Positions 23,113 through 37,900 of a DNA stretch of 64,000 bases are shown piece by piece. The notes below the pieces were generated by a model. That model worked only from the letters and a program-made list of their open reading frames with translations. It ran no database searches and was not told where the DNA came from. Position 1 is the first letter of the stretch; every line of letters starts with the position of its first letter. The stretch is from assembly GCA_036245805.1 (NCBI GenBank), contig BTRK01000001.1, positions 28,341,087 through 28,405,086 on the forward strand. Direction: 5' to 3'. Position numbers and translations under genes: made by a program. This DNA comes from Pristionchus mayeri. Lineage: Eukaryota > Nematoda > Chromadorea > Rhabditida > Neodiplogasteridae.

Positions 23113-23198
23113 CACTAGGTCGGATGAGAAATATGACGTCATGTCGCATCTCAAACATCAAAGAATGCATGACGTCATAGTTCTCATCCGGCCTAGTG
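23113..23198. mobile_element. 86-bp MITE with about 11-bp target duplication
   Basis: The ends CACTAGGTCGGATGAGAA and TTCTCATCCGGCCTAGTG are inverted repeats, and the interior TATGACGTCATG / GCATGACGTCATA is also palindromic. CATCCAGATGG is present immediately outside both ends. A 9-11 bp duplication suggests mobilisation by a Mutator-type transposase. Related end sequence (ACTAGGTCGGATGAGAA) occurs at 19101-19117. Confidence 0.7.
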
Positions 23199-23930
23199 CA
23201 TCCAGATGGTTTGATCTCTAGCCCCTCTCACCCCTTCGACCCAATACCCAATTCCCTATTCCCTTAGACCCAATACCCTTGCTGCGACAACAAAAACACA
23301 TTCGATCCCATCGACGGACCTCCGTTTCATGATCCGGATCTCACACGACAATATTGTTCGATTCAACCTCCCTCGAAATAATAAATAAATTAATGAATGA
23401 ATGATGGAAATGGAATAAACCTCGAAAATGTGCTAGAGAAGGAACAAGATGTTAGCCAGAGAAGTTTTAATCACGTTCTACAGATGATTACTCAATGAAG
23501 TAGAGCAAGCAGAGAGAGTTCCGAAAATCATAAATAACAATATTTTTTTATAATTTAATGCATGGGGAAAATTGAGACTACAAAAAGGAGCCTAGTCAAG
23601 AATAGAGGTTGATTGAAATCAAACCTCGTATTGCTATTTTTAGAGGAGCTTTATTTTCATTATTCTGAGCAGAATGCAGGATAGCCTTCTATAGAAAAAC
23701 ACACGAGCAAAACCAAACATTAAATATAGTGAAATTTAGAAAGAGAATAACGCTTGAAGTTTGCGAAAGAATTGTTTCACGCGCTGGACCGAAAATTGGC
23801 TTCGATAGGGGTAATAGACATAATGAAAGTGAATTCCAACCTTTATCAGAGTATACTTTGTAGAAAGAAAGAGTAATAGAAGAAGTATGTACTGGAGGGT
23901 GGAGTGATGAGAACTGGTTATGAAAAGGGG

Positions 23931-24490
23931 AAGGGGGGGGGGTGACAAAACAGAAACCGACAAAACAGAAACAAATCACCGTTCCGTCGGATATCGACTT
24001 ATAGACTTGGGAGTTGTTGCATTGCTAGCAGTATACTCCACACTACATCACCCTGATTAGATCCTCTAACTAGGCGATTATGAGTTTCACTCGCCAGCTA
24101 TGTATAGGGGTTCATGGTCTAAAATTGGAAATTTGAGTGGAAAATCATGGTTAGACAATCACCAAATGCCGTAACTAATCGATAGTCTAGTGCCCCAGTA
24201 CGTACTCTTACCCAGTAGAATGGGTATCGATTGGTCATGCCATTTCGTGATTATCTAACCATGATTTTCCACTGAAATTCCCAATTTTAGTCCATGAACC
24301 CCTATACATAGCTGGCGAGTTAAACTCATAATCGCCTGGACAGAGGATCTAAACAGGGTGAAGTAGTACATCGCATACTGGTAACAATGCAACAACTCCC
24401 CAGTTCCTACGTCGAGTTCCGAAGGAGCTGTGATTTGTTTCTGTTTTGTCGGTTTCTGTTGTGTCACCCCCCCCCCCCCCCCCCCCCCCG
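23931..24490. repeat. Foldback element ending in G/C homopolymers
   Basis: The left arm begins with a run of about 10 G, then GTGACAAAACAGAAACCGAC... The right arm is its inverse (...GTCGGTTTCTGTTGTGTCACC) and ends in a C run of about 20. Inside, CATGGTTAGACAATCACC pairs with the inverse copy near 24250. The arms are about 250 bp each. No coding capacity. Confidence 0.8.
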
Positions 24491-24859
24491 GGGAAGGAGT
24501 TTCTTTCTCATTATCTTCTGTCGAAGAGTTCAAACACTACTTATGAATATTGAGCAGTGAAATTCTCGAAAGTCCATCAATTGAAAATTTGCAAAATGAC
24601 TAATAAATCGAGCAAGGATCCCTAGAATTGAGAGAAAAAATAGAACTTTAGTTAGGTTCAACTTTTCTGACATAATTGCATCAATGGAGAGGATTACACT
24701 TATAGCTCAAACTATCGTTAAACTCCCAGCTAAAATTAAGACTTCAGTACCGCATTTACCATGCCAATATCATTCCCTAGTCCCTAGTAGAAGTAAAGGA
24801 ACACCTGACGGCGGAGATAAAGGTAAGAGAGGGGGAGGAGAAGATTTCGGAGGTGAAAA

Positions 24860-25000
24860 GTAGTGCTTGATCTCAGTTCTCCTCCCTCTTCCACTTCCTT
24901 TTGCTCTTCCTTTGGCATGCACTGTTGAAAGAAATTGATCAGAACTTAGCCCATCACTGTTGGATGGCAAGATCGAAATAAATGAGGATGGGTCAACCAT
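24860..25000 (-). pseudogene. Remnant of the receptor-like gene tail
   Basis: On the minus strand PSSFISILPSNSDGLSSDQF aligns with the tail of the receptor-like gene (PTIISILQSNSDELSSDRSP). Flanking DNA (GAAGATTTCGGAGGTGAA) also matches 21.84-21.90 kb, so this is a duplicated 3' end lacking its helices. Confidence 0.6.
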
Positions 25001-25172
25001 AAATATGTTATCGTGTTTACTTCTTTACTCAATGCGAGAACGCCATCAACACTGAGAGAAGAGCAGAGAAAGAGAAAGAGAGACTGCCTGGTGTGTGTAT
25101 TACGCAATGTATAAACTTTCGACCACCAACTTTCACATCAACTTTCACACTTTTAAATCTACCTCAGTATTA

Positions 25173-26434
<1,262 letters not shown>

Positions 26435-26880
26435 CTATGCCTTTTGCGCCTTTAGAAGAAAGAAGTCAAACTTTTTATTCATAGTTTTAAGAAATTTATT
26501 TTTTTTTAAATTTCAAAGTATATCAATAATCGATAAATAATAAGACACAACGAGAAGATTGTTTCTTTGTTGTCTTTGTTTGTTGTATTGTTTTTTTTCA
26601 GCTGGTGTTGGTTTGATTTCATTGCCTATCAGACCACAATTATTCCATTTGTGGTTTGTCCAGCTGTCGATCTTTCTCACATTTCCAATACCCTCTAGTA
26701 ATTCTTTCCAGAATGACGCCAACGAACGAATAGGCGAAGAGAACAACAGCGTCTCTTTCAGTCCCGCGTCCCTTTTCAAGTAGTAAAAATACTCAAATTG
26801 TGGTTTTTATGTAATATTATTTTATTTGCATTTTGCAATGAAATTCGTTCATAATTTCTTCGTTTCTTTTCAATTGCATT
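26435..26880. other. Short intergenic region
   Basis: AT-rich DNA with short ORFs on both strands and no convincing splice structure. It probably holds the 3' UTR of the sulfotransferase and the promoter of the next gene. Confidence 0.5.
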
Positions 26881-28327
26881 ATGATTATCAGAATGGATCT
26901 GAACTTGGTCAACAACTTGGCTTCTGTGCACTCTCTTCATCCAGAACATGAGACCTATCTCAACCTCGCTCTTCTGCCTTCCGATATCATTCGGCATATT
27001 ACGAGAGTCGGACTCCTTGAGACTGGTGAGACTTTAAATACCCTTTTTCTAGACCTGTTGCGTAAGAATCGAGAAAAAAGAGAGGTGTTTGGCGCGTCAA
27101 AAATGACCTTTTTTCGAAACTCAATGAGGGTTTTCGATGGTGCTATATATGTCGGTATATATTTCTGTAAATATCATAAATCGAGGTTCGAGACTGAGCA
27201 AGAGACATCAAATTTTAGATTTACCTTATGGCTTTGGGTTCGCATCTGGAAATTTTTGTTTTTATTTTCTGCCTTGGGGTTATTTTCAAATGTTAATTTC
27301 TTCATGAACTGTTTTCAATATTTTCTCAGATTTCATCTCGCTGGAACGATCTTGTTTCTGAGATGGTCAACGAACACATCCACCTCCCTGTGATCAAACA
27401 AATTCGTTGTAACTACAACAGCTTTAATGCGCATATGGATATATATATGCTCCAGAGACCAAGTATCATGACTATTTCGGAATGAAATCGGATTATATTT
27501 CGTACAATGAATTGACTGGCGAAGTGAGTTTATTATTGTTTATTATTGTTTATTATTGTTGTTGTTTTTTAGTTTATTATGAGAAGTGAGCCTATCGTGC
27601 AACGGCATTTATCTATTAAAGTTTCAGAGACTAATTGCAAGCGGTGGAATTTACAAGAACGGGGCTCGAATGTGGTATGACGTCACTCGATTTCTCAAGC
27701 ATTGTTCCCGGATCGAGAACTTGGAATTGGAACGCTGGATCTTCGATGGGGCTCCGTTTATCACCATCGACTTTATAAGAAAAATCTTGGAAAAGGCGAC
27801 AGTTGATGCAGTGTGCTTCACTGAAATGCAAAGTATTAATAAGAACGATGAGTGAGGACAGCTCAGAAAAAGAGAAAAAGTTGAGAACTAAAGTTACTTT
27901 ACAGAGATCAACTCTCGATCGTCATAAGTGCCCACCCGATAAAACGCATTGTATTCCAGCCAAGGATGAGATTCAGAATTGTAGATGAAATCAACAGTAG
28001 GCTTTTATAAATTTAAAAAAAATTATATTTTGAAGTATCCTATAGTTTATATGCAATTCAGGTTCGAATGCTCATTTGGATTTTTTCGAAAATATTGCGC
28101 GATTTGTGCCGGAAGTCGAACTTATTATCAACGTAAACTTTCCCAAATTTTGGTCTACGGATAAGTTCAAAGAACGAATGGAGGGAGTGATAGGCAAAAT
28201 GAAAAAATCCAGAGAATTCACAATTTGTCTGAGTATTGACGGGCGGGTGGAGCCCGTGGATTTGCCAGATTACATGCTAAGAATAACTGGTCGAATTCTA
28301 ATGCGCCACGTGGCAAAGAGTGAATGA
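26881..28327 (+). CDS. F-box-like protein, one splice unresolved
   Basis: Exons: 26881-27025, 27330-27405, 27456-27523, 27628-27832 and 28062-28327 (TGA). Exon 1 carries a degenerate F-box (LALLPSDIIRHITRVGLLET) and exon 2 begins ISSRWNDLV, the pairing seen in nematode-specific F-box families. Exons 2-5 join in phase. The exon 1 to exon 2 phases disagree by one base (phase 1 donor, phase 0 acceptor), so a tiny exon is missed, another donor is used, or the gene is frameshifted. The C-terminal region (RFLKHCSRIENLELERW; FVPEVELIINVNF) is repeat-like and leucine-rich, like substrate-binding halves. Length about 250 residues. Likely an SCF adaptor. Confidence 0.6.
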
Positions 28328-28667
28328 GAGGCTCTGGTTTTTATGATGCATCCGTCGATTCAAATATTGTTTTGCGCTAATACTTTACGTTCTTATCTAA
28401 AGGACTTTCGTGAATTAATGATAATTCTTACCATCAAGATATTCACATGGTCTTCGTGCAAAACGATTATGAATAGTTTGCTCACCTTATTTGCGATTTA
28501 TTATAACAAGCGTCGAACATCACACACGACATATTGTAATAACAATATTTAAAATAATTAATAATAATTTATCTACGCCCGAGGAGCGAAGAAACAGTAA
28601 GGGACATCAGTGATCAAATATCTGGGAAATGCAACATGAGAGCCATCCAAATGTGAATTCGTTTCAG

Positions 28668-28748
28668 GACCTTCAGATTCTAATCTGCTCTCTCGGATTG
28701 AATTACGCCAAAATTTCGACGCTCGTGAATGAAATATATAGATCATAG
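28668..28748 (+). pseudogene. Isolated last exon of a nuclear receptor
   Basis: After the acceptor GTTTCAG come 27 codons DLQILICSLGLNYAKISTLV-NEIYRS-stop. The length and almost the whole sequence match the last exon of the nuclear receptor at 40987-40907 (DLHILLCSLGLNYAKMSTLV...). No other receptor exons are nearby. Flanking DNA to about 28922 also matches the receptor's 3' region, so this is a duplicated fragment in the opposite orientation. Confidence 0.8.
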
Positions 28749-28910
28749 TTGTAGGATGACATTCAACTTGGTGATGTCTCTCCCTATCCATTCTCTCATC
28801 TTTGTTTCCAACTGACTCTCGATGTTGAAATGTCTGCAATAAATGTGCAAAGCATGAAAAAATATTGTTCTCTCTGTGTATAAGTAGACAACGTTTTGAA
28901 AATATCATGA

Positions 28911-31900
28911 TCACGAAATGCGCACATAAAGTGGGCGGAGCTTGTGCTCACACATTATACTCCAGTAAATTCGGCTTCCCATCCGGTTGAAGAATAAAAG
29001 AACCTTCAGCACGTTCGATTTGGCTGCGTACGAATGATTGACTAACGGATTAGTGTTTGTGAAGCTGAATTGCATTGTTATTCTTCTAATAAAAGTTTTA
29101 AATGATTTTACATCAGGAACGGCGTGTCATTGTTGAGGCCATCATAGAAGGAAAAAGAAGTTCCAGATTGGCAGTTGATGGTTCGAAATGTAATACTTGC
29201 CTAAGAATCCAAAATAAGAACTTCAATTTCAGAAATGTTACCGATGTCCCTTCCTTCGTTCCGATTATGTACTCACAAGACTGCAGACTGGGAATAGAGA
29301 GTGGATAGTTGGGTGAATAGATCTGAGCAGCTCGAGTATTTCGCACAAGTTTAGAACAAGTGTGGTTACAACTTGTGAGCCTCGCCCTACGCTCAAGTCG
29401 ATTTTACAAGAAGTCTGATTGACTAGTTTACAAGTGGTAAAACGACTTGAGCGTAGGGGGAGGCTCACAAGATGTAACCACACTTGTTCTAATCTTGTGC
29501 GACTATATCTGAGAGTTGTGAAGACTAGCGGGGACCTACGCTACGCGTCCGAAGTTTTCGCTCAATTTTTGAATCGGCTATGGGCTTGTTCTCAAATTTT
29601 AGTGCCAAAATATCTCTTCCAAATCTCATATTTTTCGTTCTCTGCTCACAATCTTCACATAACGATTATTGGACTTTTATTCTACAGTGTTCATCAATCT
29701 ATAAGCTCAATCCTCATTCCGCAAACTTGCACCTCATTAGAGCCAGAAAGCGCTCAAAATGGAAAATAGGACTCACAGTCCCGCTTCCCGAGTAATATTG
29801 AATTGGTGGGCATTGTGCGTCGGCTTTGGGGGCTGCAGTTACTGTTTCATTGATTCGACATTTAGAAATGGATTTTTCTAAATATTGCAGCCATATTTTC
29901 ATGTATGAATGAGTAGTTGGATGAGTAACGGCACCAAAAACATTTAAGAGACCGGCTCGGTAAGACTCCAGGACAGGCCGGACATCGACCTCTTCGATTT
30001 CGACCAGAATTTTTTTCTGGATACCCCCATGGGTCCTCACCATCAAATGGGGTGCCATATGACTCATGGTCTTGAAACATAGAAATGCCGGGTTAGCAAA
30101 GTTTACGAATTCAAAATTCGTCAAAAATCAATGGCGATATGTAGGTCCGAGGTTAGTGTGGTTTAATAACACACTATCCTAGGCAACAAAAACGCGTTAT
30201 AATTTGGACCTAGAATCCAATCGCAAACTGATTTTTCAATATTGAAATATTAGTTTTTAATTATTTTAAATTTAAAAAAAAACTGGTCCTCCACTGGTCC
30301 GTCGCTACCCGGCGAATAGACAGCTTTGTAGAGCTTGAAATTCTGCATCGAATAAAAATATTTCGAAAAAAATCGGGATAGCCATGTTTTGAGATAATTA
30401 GAACTGAAGATAAACTTTCGCAAAAAATTCTAACGATTTCCCTCGACTTTATACTCATTTTGTAGAGCTCTTCAAGCTGATTACTTTTTATGAAAAAAAA
30501 AAAAAAACATGGCTATCCCGAATTTTTTCGAAATAGTTTTATTCGATGCAGAATTTCAAGCTCTACAAAGCTGTCTATTCGCCGGGTAGCGCTTTTTCGT
30601 TTTAAAATTTAAAATAATTAAAAACTAATATTTCAATATTAAAAAATCAGTTTGCGATTGGATTCTAGGACCAAATTATAACGCGTTTTTGTTGCCTATG
30701 ATAGTGTGTTATTAAACCACACTAACCTCGGACCTACATATCGCCATTGATTTTTGACGAATTTTGAATTCGTAAACTTTGCTAACCAGGCGTGTTTCAA
30801 GATCATGAGTCATATGGCACCCCATTTGATGATGAGGACCCATGGGGGTATCCAGAAAAAAATTCTGGTCGAAATCGAAGAGGTCGATGTCCGGCCGTAA
30901 CAGAAGGACCCTCGATTCTTACCGAGCCGGTCTCTTAATTATTCAAAATATCAAAGATATTAGGTTGATGCAAATGTCTTGCGGTTTTTTGATATTTTGC
31001 CTCCCATCTTCCTTTCAGTTTGACCGACGAACTTCCGTATATTAATTACTATTAATGCCTTGCATAACCTTTCATATGCGCACCCTATCAGCATTGCCTA
31101 ATCGGAGAGGCGAGAGCAGGACAAAGTTAAAATTGCGGAAATTTATCCATCGAAAACGACACATTTCTCAATATTATGTTTCCTGTGAAGCATGAATGCT
31201 CAATTCCTGGTGGTTATATGAAGCTCCCATCTTTACCCTATAGATACTTTTTCTCATGGATGATGGAAGTTACATCCTTTTGAGGAATGCATTGATCAGT
31301 AAATGACTAAATATTGCATTTTTCATGTTGATTTTGCATATTTTTGAAAAATGAAAAATTCAAATTTCCTGAAACGAGAAAGGTGCAGGCGCCAATATTT
31401 ATTCTGAGAATAAGGCCTCTTGATGGGTGAATATAGCGCACTCATAGTGAAGCCTGTATGCTTGGTCTTCGATGCAAAAAAAAAAGTTTCATGTAGTCAG
31501 CGTCGACACTATATTTTCAATAGCATGTAGTTCGGTCCAAACTTAATCGAGACACAGTTGAAACATATTCTCTGAAAGGGTATACGTGATACTTCTCAGA
31601 CATCAGTATGGGCAGTTTTCGTGAATTTTGCCAACAAATATCCAGTAAAATACATTTAATGCAACATTTTGAGCAATTTCAATTGAGTTTATCATAATTG
31701 CTTGCGTTGATTGCGATATCGGATTGATTGGAATGTGTGTCTGTAAAGTACAAGCATACCTCTAAACACTACTATGTTTGTTAGTCATTGTGATTTGGGA
31801 CAAGATAATTATGATAGTTCAAATTACGGACACAAAAAACCGCAAGACTTTTCCATCAACCTGATAATTAGAGTTCGGCTAACTAACTAACCTGGGGGAA

Positions 31901-34900
31901 ACGCGGTAGGCCCGTAGACTCCTCCATTCCTGAAACACAAATATGCCTGTGGAGTGGAGCATTCGACATTGGTCCAGGTTCCTTTATTGCCGAGCTCAGA
32001 GTCCAATAGCATTTGGACACAAGAGCCAAAGATGCTGTTCGGAAATCCTGAAATGGACAAGGCAGATCAACTTTGCAAATCTTCTATTGCAATGTTTAGA
32101 GAAAGTGTAAAATAATTATCAGTAAAAGTAACGTAAAAGTAACAGGAATTTACCATTTCCCCATTTTGTGTATTAGGGATATGATCCATCGAGCCATTCG
32201 AACTCTTAACCATTCTGATACAAGACACATCGCGAGTGGCACAAACTTCCGTTCGAAAACTGTCCTCCGATATAGATGGTTCCTCGGGCGCCTTCGAGAG
32301 CTGCTAAGTCAGCGTACCGTTCCTAAATTTAGAATTTGCGTGTGTCTTCCGGATCAGAATCATAAACTAAGCAAAACAAAATTCATGAACAGACTAACAA
32401 TCTAAATGTGAAATAGAAAATGGCTGATGACCTAGTTTTGCCAATACAGCTAACATTGATTTTCAGATTTTCTTTCTGATATACAACGAGGTACAGGGGA
32501 ACCAAGGAGAGACTGTATTCTCGACTAGCGATGACAAAACGGACTTGAGAAGCCGGTTTGAACGAGCCTAGGCTAGCCTCACAGTGCGACTTCATCGTTT
32601 AAAATGACAGGTTGATGCGCCGTTTTGAGACCATTACTCTTGTAAGTAGCATTGCACACACTTTCGTTGTTATTCAGCCCCACCAGTCGATTCTCATCGC
32701 ATAATTCAGGAGAGAAACTGTTGAGTTTCTGACCCGAATCCGAGAGTGGGATATGTTTCAGAAATGTATCAAGTTTTGAAGCAATCTCTTGGATGAAGGC
32801 GGGGATTGTGGACGGAACCTCTCACAATTCAGGAGAGACACTGTTGAGAAACTGTTGTTCAGAACTCACGTGAGTGCCATGGACAGAGATGAGATGGCCT
32901 CCCTCCTGCTGGCAAGATTCTTCAGCGCTCTTCTGGTCCAGAGGCGTCGTGTGAACAGACACACATCCTCCCTTATATGCAACCTCCCGAGGCTTGCACT
33001 CAATTGCTGAAGATATGCATTTAGCATTTCAACGAGACCTCAACTTCCTCCTCTATTCACCTTTTCACTCATTAAATAATATTTAATATTGATCATTATG
33101 CAAATAATATTCAGAATCTGCTCACACATCGCTTTCACACTGCACAGCCAGCAAACTCCACCGGTTTGTGTCCCGCAACTTTTCCTGATTAAAAATAAAA
33201 CTATTTTTATATTAAAAATTGCTTTCATTATTAAAATATGCTGCAAAACGACTTTACAGTAAAATTGGCGAAAAAAAGGGGCCCACGCGGTCCATAGTAT
33301 TGGTCCGGTAGTTCTGTGTTCCGCTCCATAACAACGGATTTTCCCGTCATCTGGTGGGCCTGAAACGATTATTGTAGTTTTCGAAATTCGCAAAATTACA
33401 TGTTAATTCAGAATTTTAAAGACTCTCATTTCACATGAACGCATTTGAAGTGAGAGAATTAGAAAGAAACTATCTCATATCTCTAGCTAATGCGTTAGTT
33501 CTCACGGAAGTGACTTTTATTTGAATTCCCGCAATTTCGTCTCTCCGTTCTCCGTGGAGCTAGAGACTAGATAATTGTAATGTACGGTTCTGAGGGTCAA
33601 AAAACCTTATATTAGGGTGTCCGGAAAGTATTTGCACTTTTTGTTCTGAGGACCGTAAAATCCGCCGTTCATCCTAAATGCTATCACCATTTAAAGGAGG
33701 AGTAAAGTCAAACGCGCGCCAGGTCGAAATATGTTTCAATTAGATACTGATCTCTCTTCAATTCGCGTGCTCTCTCGCTCGTTGCCTGAGCTTTCCCTGA
33801 TTTGGCTCCCAGCCAACTACCGATAGCTCTGTTCGGAATGGAGATATCAATGTGAAACTTTCGGAGCTTCATATCGTTGGGGAGATCTAGGCCGTGCACA
33901 TAAAAACTTCAAAAATTGAATTTTGAGTTTACTCCTCCTTTAATAGAGTAACCATTGCCCAAATATATCTGTCATAGAATTTGCATTAGTTGCTTTCACT
34001 GGTTTTTAAGAACAAATTATGCGACGGGTACTGAAGTGACATATCGTCTCGATTTCGTCTATAATTGTTTTCCTACAAAGGAGAATAATGGATTAATGCC
34101 TCTAATTATAAAGTTTGATAATACGACCTGGCAATTCTTTCAGCATGACTCACTTGAGCCATTTATTTGTAGTTTACGATAGCTAGCAGTAATTACTGAT
34201 CATACTCAAAAGGCACAATAACAGTTCTTTCTTTCCGAAATCGAATCGAACGCTAATTTGACCATGCGCAATTTGTAGGTATTCAGTGGTACTCCATATC
34301 ACATTGTACACAGAACATTTGGCAATCTTGGAATAAAAGAATATACAAATTATTTGCAAGATCATGAAATTTCATCGAAAAAGTTGAAATTTTGATTAAG
34401 ATTTTTAAAAATATTTTATTGTTGCAGATAGGGTAGTTGACCAATTCATTCCAAATTTAGTATATTAAGAGAGCCTCCACGAGAGAACGTAACAACTGCA
34501 CAGGGGTCCTCGGATGGCCAAAAATTCGATATATTCCTAACTTTTTTCCTGAAGTGTGGGTACCGAGTGGTGAGTGATGGCAGCAATAACTAAGGTTTGG
34601 GGTCGATTTTGAAAAAGTTTAAGGGACGCCCACTTTTGGGGTCGAAAAATTGACTTTCTCGCACGTACATGAAATATAGATTTACTAGTGTATTTCCACG
34701 CGTAGATTCCGAATTTAAACACCCGGAAGCTGGAAAAAGCAAAAGAAAGTAAATACAGATGATTAACTGAAATTTTCGATCCGAAAAGGAACATAAAGAG
34801 CCATAACTAATTTTAGAAAAATAATGTTTTGGATCATTGACATTTTCCGAAACCAGAAGTGATAATAAACATTCACAATTTTTTTTAGAATTTTAAAAAT

Positions 34901-37900
34901 TGGTAATCATCGATTTTTTCGTGTCTGAATTTGATCATATTGGGTCAAAACGAAGAAATGGGATACTGTAATTTCTCAAATATGACTCCAAAGTTACTTC
35001 TGCTAAGAGAAAACTCATTACAATGTTCAAAATAACTTCTGCCATGAATTGTAAGGTGTTGGTTTCACTTGAGTCCTCAAAATTTGGAATTGGTAGAAAT
35101 CGTGATTTTGACCTCAATGACCAGAATTTGGATTTATTGTTCACCAGCATATCACCCTTGTAACAGATGTCATGCGAATTATGTGTTAGTATGTAAGCTA
35201 TTCTTACTATTTATGGCTATTCGACACGATTATTGAAGTTCTGCTTGATGCGCTATCCGGTTAATACGGCGATTTCGTACGAAAGATTCGATTTTTCGAC
35301 TATATCTCATTTATATCACATTTTTATGAGTTCGGATAAGCAAAATCGGTTTCAACGAGTGAAAATACACAAGAAATGTGTTATTTTAACAAGTTTTGCA
35401 AAAAATGCAAAAAATCGATTTTTTTCGAAAAACATGAAAAAATTGATATCATTATTATCTGGAGCAATACATATTTTTTTATGTATTTTCACTCGCTGAA
35501 ACCGATTTTTCATATGCGGGGTCATGAAAATGTGATATAAATGAGACATTGTCGAAAATTCGAATTTTTCGTACGAAATCGCCATATTAGCCGGATAGTG
35601 CATCAAGCAGAACTTCAATTATCTTGTGGAACAGTCATAAATAGTAAGAATAGTTTCCATACTAACACATAATTCGCATGACATCTATTATAAGGGTGAT
35701 ATGCCGGCGAACAATAAATCCAAAATCTGATCATTGAGGTCAAAATCACGATTTTCGTCAATTCCAAATTTTGAGGACCCCAGTGAATCCAACACCTTGC
35801 AATTCATCACGGAAGCTATTTTGAACATTTTAATGACGTTTCTCTTAGCAGAAGTAACTTTGGAGTCATATTTGAGAAATTACAGTATCCCATTTCTTCG
35901 TTTTGACCCAATATGATCAAATTCAGACACGAAAAAATCGATGATTACCCATTTTTAAAATTCTAAAAAAAATTGTGAATGTTTATTATCACTTCTGGTT
36001 TCGGAAAATGTCAATGATCCAAAACGTTATTTTTCTAAAATTAGTTATGGCTCTTTATGTTCCTTTTCGGATCGAAAATTTCAGTTAATCATCTGTATTT
36101 ACTTTCTTTTGCTTTTTCCAGCTTCCGGGTGTTTAAATTCGGAATCTACGCGTGGAAATACACTAGTAAATCTATATTTCATGTACTTGCGAGAAAGTCA
36201 ATTTTTCGACCCCAAAAGTGGGCGTCCCTTAAACTTTTTCAAAACCGACCCCAAACCTTAGTTATTGCCGCTATCACTCACCACTCGGTACCCACACTTC
36301 AGGAAAAAAGATAGGAACATATCGAATTTTTGACCATCCGAGGACCTGTTACGTTCTCTCGTGGAGGGTCTCTTAAGCAATTGATGCTTTATAAAACTGT
36401 ATAGAATCTTGGATGATTTCATTAAGAAGAAGTCGTACATAAAGAAAGAAAAGCGGAGGAAAACACGTTGGTGGGTCACTACAGTACCCTTCACATAAAA
36501 GTTTCTTAAAAGCAGAGGAGGGCACTTGAGGCAAATTCCATGGCATATGTGACTGGGCAATGACTACTCTATTCAACAGTACTAGCATTTGGAATGTGCA
36601 ATCAATATGGCGGATTTAACGTTCAACGGAACAAAAAGTGCAAATACTTTCCGGACACCCTAATATTCCAATTTTCAAAACTTTAGCTCCACGGAGAACG
36701 GAGATACGAAATTGCGGGAATTCAAATAAAAGTCACTTCCGTTCAAAAGGACTGAGAACTAACGCCACATTATAGTTAATTTCTCTCCTATTCATCCTTA
36801 CCTTCTCCATCGAAACTCGTGTAGGTAACAGGCGATCCGTCGTCCCATTTGCAGTCCTTGCCCGTGCACCTTAGAGGAAAAGGTAGACAAGAAATATAAG
36901 GTTGGTCCATAAGTTTCTGACTATTTTCATGTTCGGACATTTTGACCTTCCCCGTCCAACGCATTCAGTCAATCAACTAATGGTTATGCAGAGTTGATGA
37001 AGGCTTATGAATACTTTTTACGCGATGCAATATCGGGCCAATTCGATCAACAAGGATGACACTATTCACAGTCAAAATCTACTTCGTGCTTGATTTTCAA
37101 TACCTTTCAATTGATCGTAACTCCAAGGGCAGAAGTGATCGAGACAAAAGCGATGGATTTTTGAGAAGCCTATTACAGGGACATATAATTTAACACTTCG
37201 GAAGTTATGGTCCTCTGAATCCCCGATTAAAATTTTGGCCAAATCAACAAACTACGCCAATTGGAAAACGCTTGTTTTATATTTTCTGGCACTGTGCTCG
37301 TATAGATCGACCTCGAGAGCTCAATAATGGCTCATTATTTTCTACATTCCTATCTTAGTACATATTTATATTTAGGAGCAGATTCATAAATCAATAGGTA
37401 ATTAGGATATTTCGGAACTGCGATGTAGAAATTGAAACATTGAAATCAGCACTTTTTGTTGTTTCTCTCTTCTCACTCGCAATGAAGACCGAGTTGTTCA
37501 CGTATAATTGAACAAGCAACTCTTGCCCTACTACATATATGTTGAGCAGATTCAGGAGGTCTCAAATATTTGAGAAGTTGAGCTCAACCAAAAACACCGA
37601 AAAACGCTATTTTCGGCAGTTTCAATATGAAAATAATTTTCTCACGTTCAATAACCACTATATTCAATGTAAATGTTTTACGGTACTCCACCACTACTGA
37701 CGTCACTAAAACTATAGAGGAATTGCAGGCAATCGAAATAGGCCAGGAGAAATTATGAAAAAAAAAAGTCAGAAACTTACGGACCAACCTAATGTAAGTA
37801 CGATTCATCCCCCTCTTTGTGGTATAAAGGGAATATTGCTAGAGCTCGAAACTCTAAAGAAAGCTGTGGAAGGAGCTGCTGGTTATTAAGATGCGTACCA

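Noticed and set aside
29714..30124. 136-codon minus-strand ORF
   Set aside because: Most of it is the arm of the TTAA foldback. Only its end, at 29777-29832, is a genuine lectin/CUB exon.
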